Positions 23,490 to 33,335 of a stretch of 64,000 nt of DNA are shown in pieces. The stretch is taken from positions 558,001 to 622,000 of the forward strand of contig NZ_FNFF01000002.1 in NCBI RefSeq assembly GCF_900100315.1. The letters are read 5' to 3'. Position numbers and translations under genes: made by a program. Positions within the stretch are counted from its first letter, which is position 1; each line of letters begins with the position of its first letter. Under the pieces are notes generated by a model, which did no database searches, was not told where the DNA came from, and worked only from the letters and a program-made list of their open reading frames with translations. Source of the stretch: Streptomyces indicus. Lineage in GTDB: Bacteria; Actinomycetota; Actinomycetes; Streptomycetales; Streptomycetaceae.

Positions 23490-24431
23490 ATGTCCGTGCA
23501 CAGACCCGGAAGACCCCGTACCACTGGCGACACCACTCCCCGCACCGCTCGCGACTCCGCTCCCCGTACCACTCGCGACTCCGCTTCCCGCACCGCCCGC
23601 CGCCTGCTCCCGCCGGGCGCCCGCTCGCGTCTGACGGCGGCCGGCGTCCTGCTCTCCGTCCTCTCCCTCCTGTTCACGCTGCCCGCGACCGCGCAGGGCG
23701 CCGAGCAGGGCAGCGCCGACAAGCCCGCACGCGGCGAGGCCCGCATGGGCATGGGCGTCGTGGCGCACGACGGCCAGGGCGGACTGCCCCGCGAGGGCCG
23801 CGCCGTCCAGACCGAGGGCGTGGACGTCTCCAGCCACCAGGGCAACGTCAACTGGTCGGCGCTGTGGACCAGCGGCGTCAAGTGGGCCTACGTGAAGGCC
23901 ACCGAGGGCACGTACTACAAGAACCCCTACTTCGCGCAGCAGTACAACGGCTCGTACAACATCGGCATGATCCGCGGGGCGTACCACTTCGCGACCCCCG
24001 ACACGACCTCCGGTGCCACCCAGGCCGACTACTTCGTCAACAACGGCGGCGGCTGGTCCCGTGACGGCAAGACCCTGCCGGGCGTCCTCGACATCGAGTG
24101 GAACCCGTACGGCGCGGCCTGCTACGGCAAGTCCCAGTCAGCGATGGTCACTTGGATCCGCGACTTCCTGAACCGCTACAAGGCCCGCACGGGACGCGAC
24201 GCGGTGATCTACACGGCGACGAGCTGGTGGACCCAGTGCACCGGCAACTACGGCGGCTTCGGCTCGACCAACCCGCTCTGGATCGCGCGCTACAACACGA
24301 CTCCCGGCACGCTGCCCGCCGGCTGGGGCTTCTACACGATGTGGCAGTACACGTCCTCCGGCCCGATCGTGGGCGACCACAACAAGTTCAACGGCGCGCT
24401 GGACCGCGTGGTGGCACTCGCCAACGGCTGA
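23490..24431 (+). CDS. Secreted GH25 muramidase (lysozyme)
   Basis: A 313-aa cell-wall hydrolase that cleaves the glycan chain of peptidoglycan, close in type to the Streptomyces Chalaropsis-type lysozymes. A long basic signal region (1-70) starts with an Arg/Thr/Ser repeat (PRTARDSAP, SRTARRLL). The GH25 barrel covers about 108-310. Catalytic residues are in GVDVSSHQGNVNW (D112) and LDIEWNPYG (D201, E203). GGAGG at 23478-23482 fixes ATG 23490. It has no separate wall-binding domain. It ends in a strong hairpin terminator. The long basic N-region before the hydrophobic core suggests Tat or slow Sec export, which is inference. Confidence 0.93.
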   Translation: MSVHRPGRPRTTGDTTPRTARDSAPRTTRDSASRTARRLLPPGARSRLTAAGVLLSVLSLLFTLPATAQGAEQGSADKPARGEARMGMGVVAHDGQGGLPREGRAVQTEGVDVSSHQGNVNWSALWTSGVKWAYVKATEGTYYKNPYFAQQYNGSYNIGMIRGAYHFATPDTTSGATQADYFVNNGGGWSRDGKTLPGVLDIEWNPYGAACYGKSQSAMVTWIRDFLNRYKARTGRDAVIYTATSWWTQCTGNYGGFGSTNPLWIARYNTTPGTLPAGWGFYTMWQYTSSGPIVGDHNKFNGALDRVVALANG

Positions 24432-24458
24432 CCCGGCCCCCGCGGCACCGCACAGACG

Positions 24459-24494
24459 GAAGGCCCGGCCACCTGTGGGGGTGGCCGGGCCTTC
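24459..24494. terminator. Bidirectional hairpin terminator
   Basis: GAAGGCCCGGCCACC (24459-24473), a six-base loop, and its exact complement (24480-24494). It serves the muramidase gene and the convergent RidA gene. Confidence 0.9.
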
Positions 24495-24536
24495 TCCTGC
24501 TCCGCGCGGCGGCATTCTCCACGCCCGCCGCACCGG

Positions 24537-24944
24537 CTACTCCAGGACCGCCGTGGCCTCGACCTCGACCAGGAGGTCCGGCTCGCCGAGCGCGGCCACG
24601 CCGAGGAGGGTGATCGGCTTCACGGGGTCGACGCCCAGCTTCTCCGCCGCGCGGCCCACCCCCTCGCCCAGCAGGGGCATCTTCTCGGGGCTCCAGTCCA
24701 CGACGTAGACGGTCAGCTTGGCCACGTCGTCGAAGGAGCCGCCGATCTCCGTGAGCGCCGTGCCGATGTTGAGGTAGCACTGCTCGACCTGGGCGGCGAG
24801 GTCTCCGCCGCCGACCGGGCGGCCCTCGGCGTCGCGGGCGACCTGCCCGGCGAGGAACACCAGCTTCGACCCGCTGGCGATGGACAGCTGACGGTAGACC
24901 TCGGGCTTCGGCAGGCCGTCGGGATTGACGAGCTTTACGGACAT
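24537..24944 (-). CDS. ridA: RidA-family reactive imine/enamine deaminase-like protein
   Basis: A 135-aa RidA (YjgF/YER057c/UK114) protein that would hydrolyse reactive enamine/imine products of amino acid metabolism. Signatures are LVFLAGQVARD, QVEQCYLNIGTALTEIGGSFDDVAKLTVYVVD, and the C-terminal EPDLLVEVEATAVL. The usual substrate-carboxylate Arg region (RN.. or IPRPAR motif) is not evident, so it may be one of the paralogues with a different function. SD GAGGAGG precedes ATG 24944. It diverges from a TetR regulator, and a 33-bp inverted repeat lies between them, so RidA is probably TetR-repressed. Confidence 0.85.
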   Translation of the reverse strand: MSVKLVNPDGLPKPEVYRQLSIASGSKLVFLAGQVARDAEGRPVGGGDLAAQVEQCYLNIGTALTEIGGSFDDVAKLTVYVVDWSPEKMPLLGEGVGRAAEKLGVDPVKPITLLGVAALGEPDLLVEVEATAVLE

Positions 24945-25000
24945 GAGCCCTCCTCGGGAGCCGGTGGATCCGGAGCCGTCGTGGGCGGTGGATCCGGCCA

Positions 25001-25033
25001 CCCACAATACATAGCAGCGCTATGTATTGTGGG
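25001..25033. promoter_or_regulatory. Perfect 14-bp inverted repeat, TetR operator
   Basis: CCCACAATACATAG (25001-25014), centre CAGCG, and its exact reverse complement (25020-25033). It ends three bases before the TetR ATG 25037 and covers its -10-like TATTGT. It lies 57 bp upstream of the divergent RidA start. One bound TetR dimer (or two) could shut off both genes. Confidence 0.85.
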
Positions 25034-25036
25034 GTC
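25025..25036 (+). promoter_or_regulatory. Leaderless -10 (TATTGT-N6-ATG) for TetR gene
   Basis: TATTGT at 25025-25030 lies within the operator and six bases before ATG 25037. Confidence 0.55.
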
Positions 25037-25699
25037 ATGGCGAGGACGAAGGATCCGGCGGTCCGTGCCCGACTCCTGGACCGCGCCGCGCACATGCTGC
25101 GTACGCGGCAGCCGGTGACGCTGCGCGCGCTGGTCGCGGGGACCGGGGTGTCGACGATGGCCGTGTACACGTACTTCGGCAGCATGGACGGGCTGTGGAG
25201 CGCGGTGCGCCAGGAGGGCTTCTCGCGGCTCGCGGCCAAGCTCGACGAGGTCCCCTCGAGCGCGGATCCGGCGGACCCGGCGGACCCGGCGGACCCGGTG
25301 CGGGATCTCACCGCGCTCGGCGCCGCCTATGTGGTCAACGCCCTGGAGAATCCGGACCTTTACCGCGTCATGTTCGACGCGGGCTTCGCGCTGGAGGACG
25401 CCGGAGCGGCGGACGAGACGCTGCACCGGCTCGTGCGCGCCGTGGAGCGGGCCAAGGAGGCCGGCCGCTTCCGCGCGGATGTGGACCCGGCCGAACTGGC
25501 CCTGCAGAGCTGGGCGATCGGCCACGGGCTCGCCTCGCTGGTGGTGACGGGCCCGCTGCCTCGGCAGGCGCTCGACCACGCCGTGCCCATGCTGACGGCG
25601 CAGTTCGTCGGCGCCGGCGACGCACCGGACCGCTGCCGGCGGTCGGTGGAGCGCGGCTGGGAGGCCGTGCCCACGGCGGCGTCCGCCGTGGGCGGCTGA
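25037..25699 (+). CDS. TetR-family regulator divergent from RidA
   Basis: A 220-aa TetR protein. The HTH (about 12-50) is ARLLDRAAHMLRTRQPVTLR, then ALVAGTGVSTMAVYTYFGSM; the recognition helix ends in the typical VYTYFG. The C-terminal domain has WAIGHGLASLVVTG, characteristic of TetR_C_13/33-like subfamilies. ATG 25037 is leaderless-type; an earlier in-frame ATG at 25022 falls inside the operator and is unlikely. A 9-bp repeat at 25262-25297 encodes an acidic DPADPADPADP loop between HTH and ligand domain. It probably represses itself and ridA. Confidence 0.9.
   Translation: MARTKDPAVRARLLDRAAHMLRTRQPVTLRALVAGTGVSTMAVYTYFGSMDGLWSAVRQEGFSRLAAKLDEVPSSADPADPADPADPVRDLTALGAAYVVNALENPDLYRVMFDAGFALEDAGAADETLHRLVRAVERAKEAGRFRADVDPAELALQSWAIGHGLASLVVTGPLPRQALDHAVPMLTAQFVGAGDAPDRCRRSVERGWEAVPTAASAVGG
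25262..25297 (+). repeat. 9-bp tandem repeat in TetR gene, 4 units
   Basis: GCGGAYCCG repeated four times, encoding ADP ADP ADP ADP in an exposed linker. Confidence 0.85.
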
Positions 25700-25745
25700 G
25701 GCGCTGAGTCGAGGTGCCGGGGTGAGGCTTCCGGCCGGTGTGCCG

Positions 25746-26225
25746 CTACGTGCCGGTGTGCAGTCTGACGTGCAACGCGCGTACCTCTTCGGCCAGTTCG
25801 GGCACCGGTCCCTCGACCATGACGTCCGGGGCGATGGTGTTCACCGGCAGGGCGGCGACCGGGCCCGGCGGCACGCCCAGGTCGTTCAGCCACTGGGTGA
25901 GCTGGGCCGTGGAGGAGACGTAGACGATCCGGGCGAGTCCCACCCAGGCGTGCGCCGCCGAGCACATCGGGCAGTGCTCGCCGGAGGTGTAGACGGTGGC
26001 GCCCGCGCGCTCCTCGGGGGTCATGTGGGAGGCGGCCCAGCGGGCGAGGGCGAACTCGGGGTGCTGGGTGCGGTCGCCGTCGGCGACCCGGTTGCGGTCC
26101 TCGGCGCGGGCGTTGCCCTCGGCGTCGACGAGGACGGAGCCGAAGGGCTCGTCCCCGGCGTTCAGGGCCTCTTCCGCGAGTTCGACGCAGCGGCGCAGGT
26201 GACGCATGTCGGTTTCGTTGAGCAT
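25746..26225 (-). CDS. Nucleoside/nucleobase deaminase (CDA fold)
   Basis: A 159-aa cytidine-deaminase-superfamily enzyme of the guanine deaminase / tRNA-adenosine deaminase-like branch. Zinc and catalytic motif one is HPEFALARWA (His ligand and catalytic Glu); motif two is SGEHCPMCSAAHAWVG (two Cys ligands). FGSVLVDAEGN is the substrate-pocket strand. Length suits a small single-domain deaminase; the true substrate is not decided by sequence. ATG 26225 has no SD but AATACT lies six bases upstream, fitting a leaderless start. It follows Lon on the same strand, separated by a terminator. Confidence 0.85.
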   Translation of the reverse strand: MLNETDMRHLRRCVELAEEALNAGDEPFGSVLVDAEGNARAEDRNRVADGDRTQHPEFALARWAASHMTPEERAGATVYTSGEHCPMCSAAHAWVGLARIVYVSSTAQLTQWLNDLGVPPGPVAALPVNTIAPDVMVEGPVPELAEEVRALHVRLHTGT

Positions 26226-26237
26226 GGGGTCAGTATT
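26226..26237 (-). promoter_or_regulatory. Possible leaderless -10 (AATACT-N6-ATG)
   Basis: AATACT (26232-26237 read on minus) six bases before ATG 26225 of the deaminase gene. Confidence 0.35.
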
Positions 26238-26279
26238 CAGCCCCCGGTCCGGGAAGGGGCGGGTAGGTGAAGAGTGAAC

Positions 26280-26311
26280 GGCCCGAGCCCCCGCGTACGG
26301 GAACCCGGGCC
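26280..26311 (-). terminator. Hairpin terminator after lon
   Basis: Fourteen-base arms 26280-26293 and 26298-26311 around CGTA. Read as minus-strand RNA the non-Watson-Crick positions are mostly G-U, so it fits termination of lon rather than of plus-strand transcripts. Confidence 0.6.
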
Positions 26312-26334
26312 GCCACCTCATCCGGCCGCGTCCG

Positions 26335-28755
<2,421 letters not shown>

Positions 28756-28776
28756 GATCTCCCCTTCGGCATTCAA

Positions 28777-28797
28777 GTTGAGCTATGTCGACTCAAT
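28777..28797. promoter_or_regulatory. HAIR-like HspR operator upstream of lon
   Basis: GTTGAGC-TATGTCG-ACTCAAT matches the HAIR consensus CTTGAGT-N7-ACTCAAG in the TTGAG and CTCAA cores with the correct seven-base spacing. It lies 22 bp before the lon start codon. HspR binding at Streptomyces lon is known; this site is its likely target here. Confidence 0.8.
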
Positions 28798-28941
28798 GCT
28801 TGGGAGCGTGCGGATGTTCCCCGCCTTGCGTTCGCTGTGAGCGATCACGACAAGGGCTGGGCAAATCCCCTTGCGTAAGACCTGATCTGCGGGTTCAACT
28901 ATTACCGCTGCAGCGAGCGGCGGACGGACGGGGAGGGACCC

Positions 28942-29616
28942 ATGGTGAGCGCAGGCTTCGAGAGTGCCCGTGAGGACGTCAACGTACGGGAGTGGGTGGA
29001 CGGCTGGGTGGTCTCGCGCGGAGCCTCCGCCCCGCTGCTCGAACCCTGGGGCTACACCATCCACGTCGGCCAGATCCCGCACGTGGCCCGGCATGTCCTG
29101 GCCGCCACCAACGACGCCGTCCTGGAAGCCGATGTCCGCAAGGCGACCGAGTCGGCCCGGGGCCTGAACTGGCACCTCAAGGTGTTCGCCGACCCGGAGC
29201 GCGTGCTGCCGTGGCTCGCGCCCGGCTGGGAGCCGTACGGATCGGGCGACTACCTGATGGTCACCGAACTGGACGCGTCCGAGACCGTGCCCGGTCCGCC
29301 GCCCGGCTACCGGCTGCACACCTGGGACCGCGGGGGCGTCACGCGCGTCCTGCTCACCGACTCCGACGGCTCCTTCGCCGCGCGCGGCCAGATCGCGCCG
29401 GTCGGGGCGAGCGCGGTCGTCGACCAGATCGAGACCGCAGAGGAGCACCGGCGGCGCGGCCTCGGCAAGGTCGTGATGCGCACGCTGCACGCGGCGGCCC
29501 GCGCCCAGGGCTCGACCCGCGCGGTCCTCGCCTGCACGCCGGAGGGACGGCTCCTGTACGAGGCGGTGGGCTGGCGGACCGTGGCGCCGCTCACGAACGC
29601 GAAGTTCGTGGGGTGA
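28942..29616 (+). CDS. GNAT-family N-acetyltransferase
   Basis: A 224-aa acetyl-CoA-dependent acyltransferase. The GNAT core is C-terminal (about 140-224): the acetyl-CoA loop is QIETAEEHRRRGLGKVVMRT (motif A, RRRGLG), followed by AVLACTPEGRLLYEAVGW. The N-terminal half (1-135) is a second, degenerate GNAT-like part with several Trp and His. SD GGGAGGG precedes ATG 28942. It diverges from lon across a 186-bp region with the HAIR element. Substrate is unknown. Its 3' end is copied in three further degenerate repeats. Confidence 0.85.
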   Translation: MVSAGFESAREDVNVREWVDGWVVSRGASAPLLEPWGYTIHVGQIPHVARHVLAATNDAVLEADVRKATESARGLNWHLKVFADPERVLPWLAPGWEPYGSGDYLMVTELDASETVPGPPPGYRLHTWDRGGVTRVLLTDSDGSFAARGQIAPVGASAVVDQIETAEEHRRRGLGKVVMRTLHAAARAQGSTRAVLACTPEGRLLYEAVGWRTVAPLTNAKFVG

Positions 29617-29716
29617 GGCGGGCTGCGCCTCACGGCCGCGAAGCTCGTGGGGCGGGCGGCGCCTCACGGCCCCGAAATTCGTCGGGTGAGGCGGGCGGCG
29701 CCGTCCGCTCACGGCC
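29584..29716. repeat. Stop-spanning tandem duplications at GNAT 3' end
   Basis: Copy 1 (29584-29624) is the last 11 codons of the GNAT gene with its stop. Copies 2 (29625-29658), 3 (29659-29697) and a partial 4 (29698-29716) repeat GCGCC..CTCACGG..CGAA..TTCGT..GGGCGGGC with changes. They fill the gap to the convergent methyltransferase gene. Confidence 0.85.
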
Positions 29717-29722
29717 TCGCCG

Positions 29723-30463
29723 TCAGTCCCTCCGCAGCACCAACGTCACGAACCCCAGCGTCCCCCGGTACCCCTTGAGCCACTGGTCCCGGTGCCGGTC
29801 CGCCGCCTCCAGCGCCTGCCCCGCCTCGCGCTCGCCCGCGTGGTCGAGCGCCCAGGCGGACAGGCTGCCGGTCCAGGACCACTCGTAGTCGTCCCACTCG
29901 GCGCGCGTGCTGACGTGCGCGTACACCGGGGTCCACCCGGCCTCCGTCACCTGGTCGACCGTACCGGCGAGATCCGCGAACTCGTCCTTCTCGAAGCCGA
30001 CTTCGAGCGTGCGGGCGTCCGGCTCGCGCTCCCAGAACCCTTCGCCGACCACCACGCGCCCACCACGGCGCAGGTGCCGCGCGCACGCGTCGAGCGTGGG
30101 CAGCAGGCCGCCGAAGGCGTGGGTCGAACCGACGCACAGGACCACGTCGTACGGGTCGGGGGCGGCGTAACCGGCGGCGTCCCGCTGGTGCAGCGTGACC
30201 CGCCCGCCGAGCCCGGCCGTCTCGAGGTGCTGCCGGCCGCGCGCGAGCGCGGGTTCGCTCAGGTCGACCCCGTCGGCCCGCACCCCCGGCCTCCCCTCGG
30301 CGGCCCGTACGAGCCAGGCCGCTTCCCCGCAGCCGAGGTCGAGGACCCGTTCGTCACCGCGCGGCAGGGCACGCGCGAGCAGGCGCGCCACGGAGGCGTC
30401 GTGCAGCGGCGCGGCGATGGGATGGTCACGGTGGGCGATCGAGCTGATCTGCTGTCGGTCCAT
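29723..30463 (-). CDS. Class I SAM-dependent methyltransferase
   Basis: A 246-aa Rossmann-fold methyltransferase. Motif I is ERVLDLGCGEAAWL (about 40-53), motif II is GVDLSEPAL, then YDVVLCVGSTHAFG as motif IV/VI and LRRGGRVVVGEGFWE as post-motif. The pattern YEWSWTGSLSAW in the C-terminal half is distinctive. The substrate is not predictable. ATG 30463 is chosen over an upstream in-frame codon that lacks support. It faces the GNAT gene tail-to-tail and follows the LysR gene on the same strand. Confidence 0.85.
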   Translation of the reverse strand: MDRQQISSIAHRDHPIAAPLHDASVARLLARALPRGDERVLDLGCGEAAWLVRAAEGRPGVRADGVDLSEPALARGRQHLETAGLGGRVTLHQRDAAGYAAPDPYDVVLCVGSTHAFGGLLPTLDACARHLRRGGRVVVGEGFWEREPDARTLEVGFEKDEFADLAGTVDQVTEAGWTPVYAHVSTRAEWDDYEWSWTGSLSAWALDHAGEREAGQALEAADRHRDQWLKGYRGTLGFVTLVLRRD

Positions 30464-30555
30464 GGGAGGGCATCCTGCCCCGGCCACCGGCCCACGGCCA
30501 CGGCTTTACGGGACGATGCGCGTTTACGGGGCCATGCGCGCCGCAGCGCGGGCCG

Positions 30556-30600
30556 CCCCGCCGTTCACCGCCCCGCCGTTCACCGCCCTGCCGTTCACCG
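30556..30600. repeat. 15-bp tandem repeat at LysR 3' end, 3 units
   Basis: Units 30556-30570, 30571-30585 and 30586-30600 follow CCCYGCCGTTCACCG. The unit at 30586-30600 contains the LysR stop codon (TGA read on minus at 30595-30597); the others lie downstream of it. Confidence 0.85.
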
Positions 30601-31491
30601 CCCAGCGACCGCCTCCCGGCAGACGGCAACGAACTCCCGTACCACCGCGTTGTCCTCGGCCGCCGGGGGCCACACCACCGCCACCGTGCAGGGCGCGACT
30701 CCGGTCACGGGTCGCTGGACGATGCCGGGGCGCGGGTAGTAGCGGGCGGCCGCGGACGGGGCGAGGGCGATGCCGTAGCCGTTGGCGATCGCGTTGAGCC
30801 AGTCGTCGGGGTGGCGGGTCTCGGCGCCGATGCGCGGCGCGCGCCCTTCGCGCGCCTCGGTGGCCAGCCACCAGTCGCGCCAGCTCCCCGCCTGGGCGGG
30901 GGCGGCCACGAACGGCTCGTCCCACAGCTCACGGAAGCCGATCGTCTCGCGCGCCGCGAGCCGGTGCCCGGCCGGCAGCAGCACACAGCGCGGCTCGGTG
31001 AACAACTCGGCCGTCCGCCACCGCTCCTGGCCCGGGAAGGGCAGGTACAGCAGGGCCGCGTCCACCTCGCCGTCGGCCAGGCCCGCGGTCGGTTCGGACC
31101 ACTCCCCCTGGCGCATCTCCACGCGCCAGCCGGGCCGGCGCTCGCCGAAGGCGGCGATGATGCCCGGGGTCGCCTCGTTGGCCCCGCTGCCCATGATGCC
31201 GACGCGCAGGACGCGCTCCGCCCGTACGGCCGCGCCCTTGGCCTCCCGTACGGCCTCGGCGAGGGCGTCGAGCACGGCAGGGGTCCGCCCGGCCAGCGCG
31301 CGGCCCGCCTCCGTGAGCGCCATCCCGGACCGGGAGCGGACGAACAGCCGCACCCCGAGCAGCGTCTCCAGCTGCTTGATCTGCTTGGTCAGGGACGGCT
31401 GGGCCACGTAGAGCCGCTCGGCCGCACGCGTGAGGTTGCCCTCCTCGGCCACGGCGGCGAAGTAGCGCAGCAGCCTGGTGTCCACATCCAT
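30595..31491 (-). CDS. LysR-family transcriptional regulator
   Basis: A 298-aa LTTR. The N-terminal winged HTH is DTRLLRYFAAVAEEGNLTRA, then AERLYVAQPSLTKQIKQLET (4-43), followed by the linker helix and an effector-binding domain (about 90-290) of the periplasmic-binding fold. Usually LTTRs activate a divergent gene; here the divergent neighbour is a DoxX-like membrane protein 151 bp away. The start has no SD but TAGCCT lies six bases before ATG 31491, a leaderless arrangement. The gene's 3' end carries a short tandem duplication. Confidence 0.92.
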   Translation of the reverse strand: MDVDTRLLRYFAAVAEEGNLTRAAERLYVAQPSLTKQIKQLETLLGVRLFVRSRSGMALTEAGRALAGRTPAVLDALAEAVREAKGAAVRAERVLRVGIMGSGANEATPGIIAAFGERRPGWRVEMRQGEWSEPTAGLADGEVDAALLYLPFPGQERWRTAELFTEPRCVLLPAGHRLAARETIGFRELWDEPFVAAPAQAGSWRDWWLATEAREGRAPRIGAETRHPDDWLNAIANGYGIALAPSAAARYYPRPGIVQRPVTGVAPCTVAVVWPPAAEDNAVVREFVAVCREAVAGR

Positions 31492-31503
31492 GCCGCCAGG
31501 CTA
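31492..31503 (-). promoter_or_regulatory. Leaderless -10 (TAGCCT-N6-ATG) for LysR gene
   Basis: TAGCCT read on minus at 31498-31503, six bases before ATG 31491. Confidence 0.5.
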
Positions 31504-31642
31504 TGGAAGCGGGTATTGGACCGCCACGGCGGGACGCGGCGACGGTGGAGGTGATCGACAAGAACAGCTCCGCCGACGGGCCGGCCGGCCCCTCCGGAGG
31601 GGCCCGAGCACTCCGCCCCCGGGGCAGAGGGGACCTCACACC

Positions 31643-31993
31643 ATGTACGCCGCGTACCTCGTCCTGACCCTGGTGACCGCCGCCGCCACCGGCTTCGGCG
31701 CCTACCTGGACTTCACCCGGCACCCGATGATCGTGGCCATCGCGAACAGGCTGCGGGTGCCCGTGTCCTGGATGCTCCCGCTCGGCACCTGCCTGGCCGC
31801 GGGCTCGCTCGGGCTGCTCGCGGGCCTGGCCGTACGGCCGCTCGGGGTCGCGGCCGCAGCCGGCCTGGTCCTGTACTTCGTCGGAGCCGTGATCACGCAC
31901 CTGCGTGTGGGGGACCTGAAGCTGGGCGGTGCGCTGCTGTTCCTGGGACTGTCCGCAGCGACCCTGGCGCTGGCCCTCACCGCACCCCACTAG
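31643..31993 (+). CDS. DoxX-like small membrane protein
   Basis: A 116-aa integral membrane protein with four hydrophobic segments (about 3-20, 43-62, 65-85, 95-113). RHPMIVAIANRLRVPVSWMLPLG resembles the DoxX-like family pattern. DoxX-type proteins are membrane components of oxidoreductase or detoxification systems; the specific role here is unknown. ATG 31643 is preceded by GAGGGG. It diverges from a LysR regulator, which likely controls it. Confidence 0.75.
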   Translation: MYAAYLVLTLVTAAATGFGAYLDFTRHPMIVAIANRLRVPVSWMLPLGTCLAAGSLGLLAGLAVRPLGVAAAAGLVLYFVGAVITHLRVGDLKLGGALLFLGLSAATLALALTAPH

Positions 31994-32008
31994 GGGCCGC
32001 GGCCGGAC

Positions 32009-33196
32009 TCAGCGGACCGCCAGCCGCCACAGGGACGTGATCTCACGCGAGCGCGCCTCGTACAGCGGATCGTCCCGGTCGAACGCCCGCCCGTGCCGGG
32101 GCGTGGTGGTCTCGCGGCCGGTAACCTCGAGACCCGCCGCACCGATCGCGTCCGCGAGCTCCGACTCGCCCCGCAGGCCGAGGCGTTCGGCCAGGTCGGA
32201 GATGAGCAGCCAGGCCTCGCCGCCGGGTTCGAGGTGCTCGGGAAGCCCGGCGAGGAAGCGGTGCAGGAAGCTGCTGTCCGGGTCGTAGACGGCGTGGTCG
32301 AGGCGGGTGCGGGGGCGGCCGGGGAGCCAGGGCGGGTTGCACACGATCAGGTCGGCGCGCCCTTCGGGGAACAAGTCGGCCTGCTCGACGCGGACTTGGG
32401 GGCCGACCCCGAGCCGGTCGGCGTTCTCGCGCGCGCAGGCCACCGCGCGCGGGTCCAGGTCGGTGGCGACCACGCGGCCCGCGCCGTGCCGCGCGAGCAG
32501 CGCGGCGAGCACGCCGGTGCCGGTACCGACGTCGAACGCGACGCGCGGCGGCAGCCCCCGGGCCTCCCAGTCCTTCGCGGCATCGGCCGCCAGGTCCAGG
32601 TACTCGCCCCGGACCGGCGAGAACACCCCGTAGTGCGGATGGATCCGGTCCCCGCCGAGCGCCGGCACCACAACACCCTTGCGTCGCCACTCGTACGCCC
32701 CGACGACCCCGAGCAGCTCCCGCAACGACCCGACCACGGTCGCACTGTCGGGCTCCTCCGCTGCTTCCCCTGCGTCCCCTGCCGTCTCGAACTCCCCATA
32801 CGCTTGCGCGCAGGCCTCGGCGACCTCGGGGGCGCGCTTGAGCGGAATCGTCCAGGCGCCGCCTTCGCCCGCCTCGTACGGAACGAGCAGGAGACTCAGG
32901 ATGCGGGTGCGCCGGGCCTGCTCGCGGCGCTGGAGATGGAAGGCCTCGGTGAGGCTGTCCGCCTTGGGCCGGCGGCGGGGTTCGGCCCGCTTGCCGAGCG
33001 AGGTGAGCAGTTGCCGCGCCGAAGGGAAGTCGCCGGTCCACAGCAGCGCGGTGCCTTCGCAAATGTGCCGGTACGCGGCGGCGGTGCCGATCCTGCTGTC
33101 TGCGGGCACGACACGACGCGGAGCGGGCGTACCGCCGTCGGACACCCAGCGCGCCGACCGCACGGCACCGTCGTCCTGGATCCAGTGGAGCGACAC
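32009..33196 (-). CDS. Class I methyltransferase with NPPW motif
   Basis: A 395-aa protein. The N-terminal 190 residues are a helical domain with no known name (CEGTALLWTGDFPSARQLL). The C-terminal part is a SAM methyltransferase: FDVGTGTGVLAALLARHGAG (motif I, about 235-255), VVATDLDPRAVACARENA (II), and the catalytic NPPW loop (IV). NPPY/W occurs in enzymes methylating amide or exocyclic amino groups, for example RsmC or HemK-like proteins acting on rRNA or release factors. GTG 33196 has GAAAGG upstream. It converges with the DoxX-like gene (15-bp gap) and diverges from the spermidine-synthase-like gene. Confidence 0.8.
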   Translation of the reverse strand: MSLHWIQDDGAVRSARWVSDGGTPAPRRVVPADSRIGTAAAYRHICEGTALLWTGDFPSARQLLTSLGKRAEPRRRPKADSLTEAFHLQRREQARRTRILSLLLVPYEAGEGGAWTIPLKRAPEVAEACAQAYGEFETAGDAGEAAEEPDSATVVGSLRELLGVVGAYEWRRKGVVVPALGGDRIHPHYGVFSPVRGEYLDLAADAAKDWEARGLPPRVAFDVGTGTGVLAALLARHGAGRVVATDLDPRAVACARENADRLGVGPQVRVEQADLFPEGRADLIVCNPPWLPGRPRTRLDHAVYDPDSSFLHRFLAGLPEHLEPGGEAWLLISDLAERLGLRGESELADAIGAAGLEVTGRETTTPRHGRAFDRDDPLYEARSREITSLWRLAVR

Positions 33197-33323
33197 GGGG
33201 GCCTTTCGGTGGGACGGGTGGGGCTCGGCCAGGGTATTTGAGCGCCGGCCTGATCCGGCAACTCCCGCTCGGGACCGCCCGCCCGCTTGGGAAAACACCC
33301 CGCACCCACCCACCCCCACCGGC

Positions 33324-33335
33324 CACAATGTCCCT
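33324..33335 (+). promoter_or_regulatory. Possible leaderless -10 (CACAAT-N6-ATG)
   Basis: CACAAT at 33324-33329 lies six bases before ATG 33336; there is no SD. Confidence 0.35.
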
